NCBI GenBank assembly: GCA_018266455.1 | Contig: JAFEAJ010000019.1 | Coordinates: forward strand, 45,664 to 109,663 | DNA length: 64,000 nucleotides | Direction of reading: 5' to 3' | Source of the DNA: Bacteroidota bacterium | Lineage (GTDB): Bacteria > Bacteroidota > Bacteroidia > Chitinophagales > Chitinophagaceae | Shown here: positions 26,749-36,237 of the stretch, piece after piece | Numbering within the stretch: position 1 is the first letter of the stretch | Layout: every line of letters begins with the position of its first letter | The notes under the pieces: model-generated | What the model saw: the letters and a program-made list of their open reading frames with translations, nothing else | Databases searched by the model: none | Told to the model about the DNA's origin: nothing | Translations under genes and position numbers: made by a program

Positions 26749-27975
26749 ATGAAAACCTTCAACGTCCCCATTATTTACCGGAGCCCTCTTGTTACTGCCA
26801 TTAAGCACAAACGCAAGGTGCAGGACAAGATGAAAAAAGATTTTACCCCTACCCTCCTCGATTTTGGGCCTGTGCAAATTTTCCTGGCAAGACATTTTGG
26901 GTTTTGTTATGGCGTTGAAAATGCCATTGAAATTTCTTTCAACACGATCGAAGAAAACGCAGGCAGAAGGATTTTCCTGCTGAGCGAAATGATTCATAAC
27001 CCCTTAGTGAATGCAGAGCTTCAATCGCGTGGCGTGAAATTTCTGCAGGACAATTACGGGCACCAATTGATTTCTTTCGATGAGCTGGCTGCCGGCGATA
27101 TCGTTATTATCCCTGCATTCGGCACGACTTTGGAAATAGAAAAAAAACTGAACGATATCGGGATCAAAACTGAAAAATACAATACCACCTGCCCTTTTGT
27201 GGAAAAAGTGTGGAACCGTTCCGAACAAATCGCAAAAAAAAACTACACCGTAGTTGTTCACGGAAAGCCAAAACATGAAGAAACAAGGGCCACTTTTTCG
27301 CATGCAGCATATAATGCGCCCACTGTAGTAGTGAACGATATGAAAGAAGCCATCGCGCTTTCGAAATTCATTACCGGCGAAACGCCGGTTGCCGAATTTT
27401 ACACCTCCTTTAAAAATCAGTACAGCAAAGGATTTGATGTTGACAAAGACCTTGAAAGGATTGGCGTGGTGAACCAAACCACCATGCTTGCCAGCGACAC
27501 ACAGGCTATTGCTGATTTTTTAAAGCAGGTAATGATGAGTAAATATAACCTCACTGAAAAAAATATTGAAAACCACTTTGCAGACACACGCGACACGCTG
27601 TGCTATGCCACAAACGATAATCAGTCCGCTGTTATGGGGCTATTGAAGACCGAAGCAGATTTCGCTATTGTGATCGGCGGGTATAATTCTTCCAACACAT
27701 CCCACCTGGTAGAATTGTGCGCTGAAAAACGGCCAACCTATTTTATCAATTCAGAAGAAAAAATTTTATCCGGAATAGAAATCCTGCATTATGATTTCCA
27801 TTCAAAAAAAGAAATATTGACATCAAATTACCTGCCTTTGCACAGGCCTGCAAAAATACTGATCACGAGCGGGGCATCCTGCCCTGATGCACTGGTAGAA
27901 GGAGTGATCCAGAAACTGACCAGCTTCTATTCCACAGGAAAATCGATGGAGCAAATAATTGAAGAATTTAAATAA
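26749..27975 (+). CDS. ispH: 4-hydroxy-3-methylbut-2-enyl diphosphate reductase
   Basis: This protein (IspH/LytB, 408 residues) is the [4Fe-4S] enzyme of the last step of the MEP isoprenoid pathway. The three cluster cysteines are Cys53 (HFGFCYGVENA), Cys148 (NTTCPFVEKVW) and Cys378 (SGASCPDALVEGVI). It is the long form, about 90 residues longer than the E. coli enzyme, with an N-terminal extension of about 40 residues and internal insertions. An alternative start is Met28, which would still keep all cluster ligands. Its promoter-like box nearly touches the first ATG. Confidence 0.95.
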   Translation: MKTFNVPIIYRSPLVTAIKHKRKVQDKMKKDFTPTLLDFGPVQIFLARHFGFCYGVENAIEISFNTIEENAGRRIFLLSEMIHNPLVNAELQSRGVKFLQDNYGHQLISFDELAAGDIVIIPAFGTTLEIEKKLNDIGIKTEKYNTTCPFVEKVWNRSEQIAKKNYTVVVHGKPKHEETRATFSHAAYNAPTVVVNDMKEAIALSKFITGETPVAEFYTSFKNQYSKGFDVDKDLERIGVVNQTTMLASDTQAIADFLKQVMMSKYNLTEKNIENHFADTRDTLCYATNDNQSAVMGLLKTEADFAIVIGGYNSSNTSHLVELCAEKRPTYFINSEEKILSGIEILHYDFHSKKEILTSNYLPLHRPAKILITSGASCPDALVEGVIQKLTSFYSTGKSMEQIIEEFK

Positions 27976-28213
27976 CCCGCCTGCTATAACGGTTCTTCTG
28001 CACAAAGGTTAATGTTCATTGTTCAGCGCCCAATACCCAATTATCTATAATTGAGGCTGGCTCAAAAATCAATCCCCTATTTAGCATTGCTTTCGCTTGT
28101 AAATGCAAATTGGCACATTGCCAAATAAAATCACGTTCAGCACATAAATTCCGCTCTATAGACTACAAAGCCCGGCATTTTCAGCCAGGCCCCGTTTCTA
28201 CTAACCGGAACGG

Positions 28214-29551
28214 TTAAAGCAATTTGAACGATTCTAAGAATTTTGTATTGAAATCGCCCGCTATGAATTTTTCGTTCTTCATCAATTGCAAGTGAAAGGG
28301 GATGGTGGTTTTAATCCCTTCGATCACATATTCACTGAGCGACCGGTGCATGGTATTGATCGCTTCTTCGCGGGTGCGTGCCACTGCAATTATTTTCGCG
28401 ATCATTGAATCATAATAAGGAGGTATGGTGTAGCCTGCATAAACATGAGAATCAACCCGAATGCCATGCCCTCCGGGTTGATGCAACACGGTGATCTTCC
28501 CAGGTGAAGGGCGAAAATCATTATAAGGGTCCTCAGCGTTGATGCGGCATTCGATGGCATGCCCCATCGGCTCATAGTTCTTTCCACTGATGGTTTCGCC
28601 ATTAGCAATTTTGATCTGTTCTTTTATGAGGTCAAAATTGGTCACTTCCTCGGTTACGCAATGCTCAACCTGTATGCGTGTGTTCATTTCCATAAAATAA
28701 AAATTCCTGTGCTTGTCTACCAGGAATTCTATTGTGCCCACACTTTCATAATTAATTGCAGATGCCGCTTTGATGGCGGCCTCGCCCATGCGCTGGCGCA
28801 GTTCAGTGGTCATAAAAGGCGAAGGGGATTCTTCAACAAGTTTTTGATGGCGGCGCTGAATGGAACAATCTCTTTCGCTCAAATGAGAAACTCTTCCATA
28901 TTGGTCACCGGCAATTTGTATTTCAATGTGCCTTGGCTCCTCCACAAATTTTTCCATGTACACTCCATCATTCTTAAATGCTGCGCCAGCCTCGGCTTTT
29001 GCAGTATTATAGGCCCGTTCCATTTCGCTTTCTTCCCAAACTACCCGCATTCCTTTTCCGCCGCCACCGGCAGTTGCCTTTAAGATTACCGGATAGCCTA
29101 TTTCTTTGGCAAGGCCCAACGCATGGTCTATGCTTTCCAACAAACCTTCGCCCCCCGGCACAACAGGAACGCCTGCCTTTATCATGGTTTCTTTAGCAGT
29201 GATCTTGTCTCCCATTGCATTTATCATTGCAGGAGTTGGCCCAATGAACTTAATGCCATGCTCGCCGCATATCTCTGAGAATTTGGCATTCTCTGCCAGG
29301 AAACCATAGCCCGGATGGATGGCATCTGCATTAGTAATTTCTGCAGCAGCCATGATGTGGGGTATGTTAAGGTAAGAATCGAAACTTGCCGGCCTTCCGA
29401 TACAAACTGCTTCATCAGCAAATTTTACGTGAAGGCTGTCTTTATCTGCCGTAGAATATACCGCAATGGTTTTGATCCCCATCTCACGGCAGGTCCTTAT
29501 AATGCGCAAGGCAATCTCTCCCCGGTTTGCTATCAATATTTTTTTGAACAT
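28214..29551 (-). CDS. accC: Acetyl-CoA carboxylase biotin carboxylase subunit
   Basis: This protein, 445 residues from the ATG at 29551 ([18 protein letters not shown]), is the ATP-grasp biotin carboxylase that carboxylates biotin on AccB using bicarbonate. Motifs include [10 protein letters not shown], the glycine-rich [14 protein letters not shown] loop, and [15 protein letters not shown]. The open frame continues 10 codons upstream but the internal ATG gives the universal N-terminus. It lies in the order efp-accB-accC on the minus strand, but an unusually long 478-nt gap separates it from accB. Confidence 0.96.
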   Translation of the reverse strand: MFKKILIANRGEIALRIIRTCREMGIKTIAVYSTADKDSLHVKFADEAVCIGRPASFDSYLNIPHIMAAAEITNADAIHPGYGFLAENAKFSEICGEHGIKFIGPTPAMINAMGDKITAKETMIKAGVPVVPGGEGLLESIDHALGLAKEIGYPVILKATAGGGGKGMRVVWEESEMERAYNTAKAEAGAAFKNDGVYMEKFVEEPRHIEIQIAGDQYGRVSHLSERDCSIQRRHQKLVEESPSPFMTTELRQRMGEAAIKAASAINYESVGTIEFLVDKHRNFYFMEMNTRIQVEHCVTEEVTNFDLIKEQIKIANGETISGKNYEPMGHAIECRINAEDPYNDFRPSPGKITVLHQPGGHGIRVDSHVYAGYTIPPYYDSMIAKIIAVARTREEAINTMHRSLSEYVIEGIKTTIPFHLQLMKNEKFIAGDFNTKFLESFKLL

Positions 29552-30029
29552 GGCATTTAATGTGATGATCTGATGGTGCAATACACAACCATCGGTTTTT
29601 AAAAAAGCTGAGCAGGTTGCTAATTGGCGATTCTCTTTCTGCGGTGCACATGCTTTTGCTTAGCAATTTTTTTATTCTTTTAAAAATCATCTAACAGTTT
29701 TTGTAACCAGGCTGATCTTTTTGAGCAATAGCCCATATTGAGTTTCACTTGTTTCCTTTGCTGCCCCTTTGAATTTACGAATACATTCAGCCCTGTTTTC
29801 TCCATTTGCACATCCATCGTTTTGCCGTGGCTATGTTGCAGGCCTAAGCAGTTGTTTGTTGATATTCACCTTCCTTCTGTTCTGTCGTTGAAAACTCACA
29901 ATAATCGACCGTTGCGAACATAACTCGAAAAAATCAACACAGCGCACCTCAATAAATCATTTTCACAGCTAAGGTTTTTTTATTATTTGAAAATAATTGT
30001 CAGATTAGCTAATGCGGCAAATAATAAAG
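29552..30029 (-). other. 478-nt gap between accB and accC
   Basis: No gene, RNA or repeat is recognised in this stretch. Frames up to 68 codons look random. It may hold a separate accC promoter, but no convincing pair of -33 and -7 elements is seen on the minus strand. Confidence 0.5.
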
Positions 30030-30521
30030 TCAATTGGGTTCTACTAAAAATAAAGGTTGGTCGTATTCGACTGGTGAAGCGTCATCTGCCAGCACTTTTA
30101 CAATTTTGCCTTTTACTTCGCTTTCAATTTCATTAAAAAGTTTCATGGCTTCAATAATGCAAACTACTTTTCCAGGTTCGATTTCATCACCAATATTTAC
30201 GTAAACAGGCTTGCCCGGAGCTGCGCTGCGGTAGAAAGTGCCAATCATGGGGCTTTTTATAATGATCAGGTTGTCGGCAGGTGAAGCAGTTTCTGTGGGT
30301 TTTGGTTTTTCGGCAGGTGGGGCAACAACTGGAGGTGCGGTGGCTGCCATTGGCGGTGGTGCAACATAAGCCTGGGCCTGAACAGGCGCTGCTACCATTT
30401 GCTGGACTGGTTCTTCCTTTTGCTTGATCGTGAGCCTGAAACCTTTTTCTTCAATTGTTACTTCGCCAATATTGGACTTGTTAACAATCTTGATCAGCTC
30501 CTGAATCTGTTTAAAATCCAT
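30030..30521 (-). CDS. accB: Biotin carboxyl carrier protein of acetyl-CoA carboxylase
   Basis: This 163-residue BCCP has an N-terminal domain, an Ala/Pro-rich linker (about 40-85) and a C-terminal biotinyl domain. The biotin acceptor is Lys127 in EAMKLFNEI, the usual AMKM/AMKL site. It carries carboxybiotin between AccC and the carboxyltransferase for malonyl-CoA formation. It lies 71 nt downstream of efp on the same strand. Confidence 0.95.
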   Translation of the reverse strand: MDFKQIQELIKIVNKSNIGEVTIEEKGFRLTIKQKEEPVQQMVAAPVQAQAYVAPPPMAATAPPVVAPPAEKPKPTETASPADNLIIIKSPMIGTFYRSAAPGKPVYVNIGDEIEPGKVVCIIEAMKLFNEIESEVKGKIVKVLADDASPVEYDQPLFLVEPN

Positions 30522-30592
30522 TTTTATGAATTTTCAGTTAGAGAATGGGGTAACTAAGATAAGGGAAAAACCGAAACATTAACCTGATTTTA

Positions 30593-31156
30593 TTATTTTA
30601 CCCTTTCGACATACTCGCCTGTTTTTGTGTTAACGCGAATCATCTCGCCTTCATTCACGAACAAAGGCACATTCACGGTTGCACCGGTTTCAACTGTGGC
30701 AGGCTTTAATGTGCGCGTAGCGGTGTCGCCTTTTACGCCAGGCTCAGAATAAGTTACCTGAAGAACAATTTTATCAGGAAGTTCTACATTCATAGGCTGG
30801 TCTGTTTCAGTGTTAATGAGCACAAAAACTTCCTGCCCTTCTTTTAAAAACTGGGGGGCGTCAACTAAGCTTTCCTGCAATGCAATCTGTTCAAAAGTTT
30901 CATTGTCCATAAAACTATAGCCGGTGTCGTCTTTATACAGGAACTGGTAATTTTTCTTTTCTACCCGTACCGGATAAATGGTATCGCCACTGTTCCATGT
31001 TTTTTCAATTGTGCGTGTGTTGTCAACGCCCTTTAGTTTAGCCCAAACTTTTGCTGCCGCACGGGCTGTCTTATTTTCTCCAAATTCAATGACGCTATAA
31101 AGGCTGCCATCAAGTTTAATAATCATTCCGCGGCTGATGTCTGCTGTATTTGCCAT
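30593..31156 (-). CDS. efp: Elongation factor P (arginine-loop type)
   Basis: This 187-residue EF-P relieves ribosome stalling at proline runs. The three-domain sequence is complete, with the C-terminal GDTATRTLKPATVETGATVNVPLFV signature region. At the tip of the first domain the loop reads ENKTARAAAKVWAKL, with Arg32 at the position of the modified residue; the common PGKG loop with Lys34 is absent. This resembles the Arg32 EF-P subgroup that is rhamnosylated by EarP in Pseudomonas (loop NKSGRNAA). It is first in an efp-accB-accC run. No modifying enzyme gene is in the window. Confidence 0.93.
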   Translation of the reverse strand: MANTADISRGMIIKLDGSLYSVIEFGENKTARAAAKVWAKLKGVDNTRTIEKTWNSGDTIYPVRVEKKNYQFLYKDDTGYSFMDNETFEQIALQESLVDAPQFLKEGQEVFVLINTETDQPMNVELPDKIVLQVTYSEPGVKGDTATRTLKPATVETGATVNVPLFVNEGEMIRVNTKTGEYVERVK

Positions 31157-31353
31157 AAAACATTTACTGTTTAATCATTGCGCGAAAACCCAAAAAAGAA
31201 CCAAGGTCTTTTTCACATTTTCAATTCCATTTTAAAGTCGGCAAACATACGGGAAAATATGGAGGGAAAAAAGTAAGAGAAAAAAGGTCGGGGTATTCCT
31301 GACTTGCAGTAACATAACCAACGCTGTCAAAAAAAACAAGAAAAACCCAGAGG

Positions 31354-31388
31354 TTGGTTTTATAACAACCCAAAACTTGTTACTTTTG
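31354..31388 (+). promoter_or_regulatory. Candidate Bacteroidota promoter
   Basis: TACTTTTG (31381-31388) matches the TAnnTTTG -7 box, with TTGG at 31354-31357 as a loose -33 element 23 nt upstream. The downstream ATG of the thioredoxin-like gene is at 31412. Confidence 0.4.
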
Positions 31389-31411
31389 TTTGTCACTTTT
31401 AAAAGGAATCA

Positions 31412-31918
31412 ATGAAAAAAATTATTATTATTTCATTTGCATTGGCAATAAATTTAATCTCAGCAGCACAAAATCTCCAACAGCCACAGAAACAAAACTC
31501 ACAGATAATCCCGCCAATTCATTTATTGAAACAGGACAGTTCGGGTTATTACACCAATAACGATATCAAGAAGCATCGCGAGACCCTTATCATGTATTTC
31601 AGCCCGGAATGTGATCACTGCAAGCACCAAACAGAAGACATCATTAAAGACATGGGCAAATTCGGGAACATTCAAATAGTGATGGCTACTTATTTCCCGC
31701 TCAATGAAATAAAAGAATTTTATCGCCATTACAAAATTGCATCCTATCATAATATTATCATGGGAAGAGACGAACAATACAGCATCCCGCCACATTATAA
31801 CATGCACAGTTTTCCTTTTTTAGCCTTATATGATAAAAAGGGGAACCTGATCACCGTGTTTGAAGGCAATCAGAAAACCGCAACGCTATTAGAAGCTTTT
31901 AAAAAAGCTATTGGGTAA
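31412..31918 (+). CDS. Secreted thioredoxin-like protein
   Basis: This 168-residue protein has a signal peptide (cleavage near SAAQ, residues 17-20) and a thioredoxin fold. The redox motif is CDHC (Cys67, Cys70) in MYFSPECDHCKHQTE, and the cis-Pro segment is probably HSFPFLALYDKKG. It should be a periplasmic thiol-disulfide oxidoreductase of the TlpA/AhpC-TSA-like group. It is a single gene divergent from efp; its redox partner cannot be told from the context. Confidence 0.85.
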   Translation: MKKIIIISFALAINLISAAQNLQQPQKQNSQIIPPIHLLKQDSSGYYTNNDIKKHRETLIMYFSPECDHCKHQTEDIIKDMGKFGNIQIVMATYFPLNEIKEFYRHYKIASYHNIIMGRDEQYSIPPHYNMHSFPFLALYDKKGNLITVFEGNQKTATLLEAFKKAIG

Positions 31919-32145
31919 ATTTTCAAATAAAAGAAACCGTTCATCCATAAATATTTTTTGTTCAATGGTTTATTTTTTGTTTAAAAAAAATATTCCTGCA
32001 ATGAGCGGCCATCATTTTTTTTTCTTTGCTTTGCCCTCTGTTTAAATGAAATCAATCCGTTCCACGGATATTCATTGATTATCTTTCTGTCGTGTATTTC
32101 ATGATTTCTTAACTGCCCGGTTTAAAGCGCCAGGTTGTTTAATAA

Positions 32146-32153
32146 TATCTTTG
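32146..32153 (+). promoter_or_regulatory. Candidate -7 box of the TonB receptor gene
   Basis: TATCTTTG matches TAnnTTTG, 22 nt before the ATG at 32176. The upstream -33 region is only weakly conserved. Confidence 0.4.
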
Positions 32154-32175
32154 CGAACCAAAAACTAAATATATT

Positions 32176-35100
32176 ATGTTGAAAAGATTGATGTTGACTG
32201 CGCTTTGTGCGTTTAGTTCTTTCTTTCTATTCGCCCAGGAAACCACTTCCCAGATTTTGGGAACGGTTACCGAAGGCACAACAGCCTTAGCGGGAGCTAC
32301 CGTTGTGGCGCTGCACGTGCCAAGCGGGACCAAGTACGTTACCACTACAAGGAAAGACGGCCGCTTTAACCTTGCAGGCCTCAGGGTTGGCGGGCCTTAC
32401 ACCATTACAGTTACCTATATTGGCTTCAAAGAAGAAAAACAGGATAACATTACGCTTTCAGTTGGGCAGGACTTTGCAGCCGATTTTTCGATGACGCCCC
32501 AATCCAGTCAACTGACTGAGGTCCTGGTCACAGCCAGTCATCAGAACAAAATTTTCAACAACAGCCGCACCGGCACACAGGAAATCATCACGCGATCTCA
32601 AATTGAGCGCTTGCCTACTGTAACCAGGGCAGTGTCCGACTACGCCCGGCTTGAGCCATCAGCAAACGGGCTGAGCTTTGGCGGCGTTACTTCTGCCTAT
32701 AATAACATTACTGTTGACGGAGCTGATTTTAATAACTCTTTCGGTCTTTCGGGAACACTTGGTGGCCAGGCAAGCGCACAGCCAATTGCCCTTGATGCCA
32801 TTGACCAGATACAAGTGAACCTTTCGCCTTATGATGTAAGGCAGGGCGGCTTTACCGGCGGCGGTGTCAACTCCGTTACCAAAAGCGGAACCAACAAATA
32901 TTCAGGGTCCGTATATTACAACTGGAGGACACCGGGCAGTTTAGGCTATAAGGTTGAAAATACTACAGTGCCCAGGACCCCTTTCAACTTTAGTGTTTTA
33001 GGGGCAAGCCTCGGAGGCGCGATCATCAAAAACAAATTGTTCTTTTTCATCAATGCCGAACAGGACCTGCAAAACGCTCCTGCCAGCGGGGTGGTCGCAT
33101 CTGATGCAACACACTCGCCAAACCCCGGGGTGGTGTCACTTTCAAATGCAGACACGTTGACGGCATTGGCAAATTATCTTAAAAGCACTTACAATTATGA
33201 TCCCGGTGCATTCCAGGGTTATTCATTCCACACGAACAGCTATAAAATAAACGCCCGCATAGATTACAATATCAACAATGCGAACACCCTGAGCATCAAA
33301 TACAATTATTTAAAATCTTATGCAGACCAGTTCCCCAGCACCAGCCGTCCGGGAGCTGGGCAGATCACCGGGGGCCAGCCAACAAGCAATGGCAACCCGC
33401 TTCCCTTTTATGGAAGTGGCTACCGCATTAACAATAACCTGAATATCTGGATTGCCGAATTGAACACAAGATTAAGCAACAAAGCTTCCAATAAGTTGCA
33501 AATTGGCTATACCCAGGAAAGAGATTTCCGCAGTCCGCATTCTTCTTCGTCCTCTTTTCCGCTTGTGGACATCTTAAGCAATAATAACATCTACACCACT
33601 TTTGGCTATGAGATGTACACCTATCACAATGTATTGAACATGGATTCCTACCAGTTCAACGATATATTTACATTTTACAAAGGCGCTCATGAAATAACCA
33701 TAGGCACTCAGAACAGCTATAAAAAATACCAAAACGCGTTTGCACCAGGCTACCAGGGCGTGTTCCAGTTCAACAGCTTAAGCGATTTTTATAATGGAGC
33801 CATGCCAAAAAGCTATTACCAGCAATATTCTACACTCAAAGGCGGAGCATTCCCATGGGCTTATGCAGGCGCAACCAACCTGAGCCTGTTTGCACAGGAC
33901 AAATGGCGCGTTAAGCCGAATTTAACATTGACCTATGGTATCCGCTTTGACTACACAACATATCAAAGCAAGTTCACAGATAACCCGAATTTTGATGCGC
34001 TGACTTTCAAAAATGGCTCACAGTACAACGTGGGCAAGGCACCCAACAGCTTTATAGTAATTTCTCCCCGCATAGGCTTTAACTGGGATGTTACCGGCGA
34101 CAGGAAATGGCAGATCAGGGGGGGCGCAGGTATTTTTGAAGGCGCTCCACCTTTTGTGTGGATAGAAAACCAGGCAGCTAACAACGGGGTTCAATTTGGC
34201 AATTATACCGTATCGAACATTCCTTTTTCAGCATCTCCTTCCCAGAACCTCCAAAACTACCTGACAGCAACCGGGCAAAGCCAAACATCCACCCCAACCG
34301 GCTATGGCGTTGCGCTGATTGACCAGAAATTCAAGTACCCCACCAAATTGAAAACAAATATTGGGCTAGACAGGAGATTTGAAGGCGACTGGGTGGTTAC
34401 TGCTGAATTCAGCTATTCAAAAGACATCAATGCCGCTTATATGGCCAATATTAACCTGAACCAACAAAACGGGTTTCCCATTTCAAACGGCCCTGATACA
34501 AGAACAAGGTACAATACCGCGTTTACACCCAGCGGAACAAATTCAAGCAACAAATATTATTACAGTGGCAGTTCATTGACTAATCCAAATATTTCAACCG
34601 CAATATGGCTTGCCAACACACATAAGGGATATTCTTATTCAACAACCTTAAGAATACAAAAAACCTTCAGGAACCTGTTCCTGAGCGTGGGCTATACGCA
34701 CAGCGATGCAAAAAATACGATGGAAGACGGCAGCACAGCCAATTCCCTATGGGCAGCAAGAGCCGTGTCAAATACCGATCCCAACGAGCCAACATTATCA
34801 AGGCCGGGCTGGTACCTCCCCAACCGCATTGTTGCTTTTGCAAGCTATAAGTTTGAATATGCAAAACATTTTGCAACTTCAATCGGGCTTATATACGAAG
34901 CGGCGCCCGCAGGCGTAACCTCTTATGTTTACAATGGCGACTTGAATGGCGATGGCAACACGGGCAATGACCTCATCTACATCCCACGCAATGCATCAGA
35001 AATTAACCTCATCGATGCAAGCTCATATAATTCTTCCACGCACATGGGCTCCACAACAGGCACAAGCTCGGACCCGAGGACTGCCGCACAGATCTGGACG

Positions 35101-35541
35101 CAATTGAATAATTTCATCAGCCAGGACCATTACCTGGCGAGCCACAGGGGGCAATATGCACAGGCAAATTCTGTTGTTTATCCCTGGTTCAAACATCTTG
35201 ATTTGAACATTACACAGGATGTCTATTTCTATACCAAAAACAAGGACAAGGACAAGCATACTTTGCGCTTTACGCTCGACGTGCTGAACCTGGGCAACCT
35301 GATAAACAAATATTGGGGAATTGTAAAAACACCAGCTTCTACCAATTTCCTGAAGTTTGAAGGAATGGCCGCAGACGGGAAAACCCCATTGTTTTCTTTC
35401 CCTTTTGCTGACGCAGGAAGTTACACACCATACGTGAACAGCTTTTCTGACAACACCAGCCTCACAAGGCTCGTGAACAACTCAACTCAGGCTGCATCGA
35501 GGTGGATCATGCAATTTGGTGTAAGATATTTGTTTAATTAG
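32176..35541 (+). CDS. TonB-dependent receptor, Oar-like
   Basis: This outer-membrane receptor of 1121 residues has a signal peptide ending near FLFAQ (residue 21), a carboxypeptidase-regulatory-like domain (about 25-112), a plug domain (VLVTASHQNKI onward, with the ITVDGADFNNSFG segment) and a long C-terminal beta-barrel ending in Phe-Asn (GVRYLFN). The absence of a SusD partner and the plug sequence resemble the Oar-like group rather than SusC. A small lipoprotein gene follows after 22 nt and shares the transcript up to the terminator at 36088. The ligand is unknown. Confidence 0.92.
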   Translation: MLKRLMLTALCAFSSFFLFAQETTSQILGTVTEGTTALAGATVVALHVPSGTKYVTTTRKDGRFNLAGLRVGGPYTITVTYIGFKEEKQDNITLSVGQDFAADFSMTPQSSQLTEVLVTASHQNKIFNNSRTGTQEIITRSQIERLPTVTRAVSDYARLEPSANGLSFGGVTSAYNNITVDGADFNNSFGLSGTLGGQASAQPIALDAIDQIQVNLSPYDVRQGGFTGGGVNSVTKSGTNKYSGSVYYNWRTPGSLGYKVENTTVPRTPFNFSVLGASLGGAIIKNKLFFFINAEQDLQNAPASGVVASDATHSPNPGVVSLSNADTLTALANYLKSTYNYDPGAFQGYSFHTNSYKINARIDYNINNANTLSIKYNYLKSYADQFPSTSRPGAGQITGGQPTSNGNPLPFYGSGYRINNNLNIWIAELNTRLSNKASNKLQIGYTQERDFRSPHSSSSSFPLVDILSNNNIYTTFGYEMYTYHNVLNMDSYQFNDIFTFYKGAHEITIGTQNSYKKYQNAFAPGYQGVFQFNSLSDFYNGAMPKSYYQQYSTLKGGAFPWAYAGATNLSLFAQDKWRVKPNLTLTYGIRFDYTTYQSKFTDNPNFDALTFKNGSQYNVGKAPNSFIVISPRIGFNWDVTGDRKWQIRGGAGIFEGAPPFVWIENQAANNGVQFGNYTVSNIPFSASPSQNLQNYLTATGQSQTSTPTGYGVALIDQKFKYPTKLKTNIGLDRRFEGDWVVTAEFSYSKDINAAYMANINLNQQNGFPISNGPDTRTRYNTAFTPSGTNSSNKYYYSGSSLTNPNISTAIWLANTHKGYSYSTTLRIQKTFRNLFLSVGYTHSDAKNTMEDGSTANSLWAARAVSNTDPNEPTLSRPGWYLPNRIVAFASYKFEYAKHFATSIGLIYEAAPAGVTSYVYNGDLNGDGNTGNDLIYIPRNASEINLIDASSYNSSTHMGSTTGTSSDPRTAAQIWTQLNNFISQDHYLASHRGQYAQANSVVYPWFKHLDLNITQDVYFYTKNKDKDKHTLRFTLDVLNLGNLINKYWGIVKTPASTNFLKFEGMAADGKTPLFSFPFADAGSYTPYVNSFSDNTSLTRLVNNSTQAASRWIMQFGVRYLFN

Positions 35542-35563
35542 GCCCTCAACGAAACTTTAAAAC

Positions 35564-36064
35564 ATGCTTAAAAAAATAATGATGATGAAATATCTTTTCC
35601 TGATTATCATAACCGCTGCGATTGTTGCCTGCAACAAAACAACAACGCTGCCCTCCTACACGCCACCGGTTTCGAACATCTTTGCAGTAACATCGCTTAA
35701 CCACACGCTTGACACGGTAAGTGTTGGAGACACTGTTTATTTGAATGCAAGCGGTTTGATTTATGACACACTGGCCGTATACGCCTATTTCTCTGTAAGC
35801 TCTTCTTCAACCGGATCGCCGATTTATAGTGTGGGCAGCTCCGCTTCACCAATTAAACTGGCAACAGCATTGGCAACTAAAAACCCAACCGACACCAACA
35901 GGTGGTCTGCGGTGATTGCCCTGCCAAAAGTTACAGGCATCGCATCTTCTAAATTAACAATAACAGGCAACTTTAGTTACCAGCTAAACCTGAGCACCAT
36001 GGGCTATAAACCTGTAACAGTTAGCGATGCAGGCCAAAAAACAAAAACAGTGTACGTGCAATAA
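35564..36064 (+). CDS. Small lipoprotein, function unknown
   Basis: This 166-residue protein has a lipoprotein signal ending in AIVAC (lipobox), then a Thr/Ser/Pro-rich segment and a beta-rich domain. No known family is recognised. Several ATGs lie close together at the start (35564, 35579, 35582, 35588) and any could be used. It is cotranscribed with the TonB receptor, so it may sit with the receptor on the outer membrane as a surface or periplasmic accessory. Confidence 0.75.
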   Translation: MLKKIMMMKYLFLIIITAAIVACNKTTTLPSYTPPVSNIFAVTSLNHTLDTVSVGDTVYLNASGLIYDTLAVYAYFSVSSSSTGSPIYSVGSSASPIKLATALATKNPTDTNRWSAVIALPKVTGIASSKLTITGNFSYQLNLSTMGYKPVTVSDAGQKTKTVYVQ

Positions 36065-36084
36065 ACGGCAAAAGAGCATGTAAA

Positions 36085-36122
36085 AAAGAGGCTGTCTCAA
36101 AAGCCCGAGACAGCCTCTTTTT
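36085..36122 (+). terminator. Strong rho-independent terminator
   Basis: GAGGCTGTCTC (36088-36098) and GAGACAGCCTC (36107-36117) form a perfect 11-bp stem with an 8-nt loop, preceded by A-run and followed by T-run. It ends the receptor-lipoprotein transcript and may also serve the converging VWA gene. Confidence 0.9.
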
Positions 36123-36237
36123 ATTCAGTAAAGGGATGGAGAAAGTTTTTGTTTACCCAATTCTCAGGGCGTTCATTTTACTTTTGATACATCTTCTTTT
36201 TGTATATAGGAGCCAGGCGTTTTTGAGCCTTTTATCG

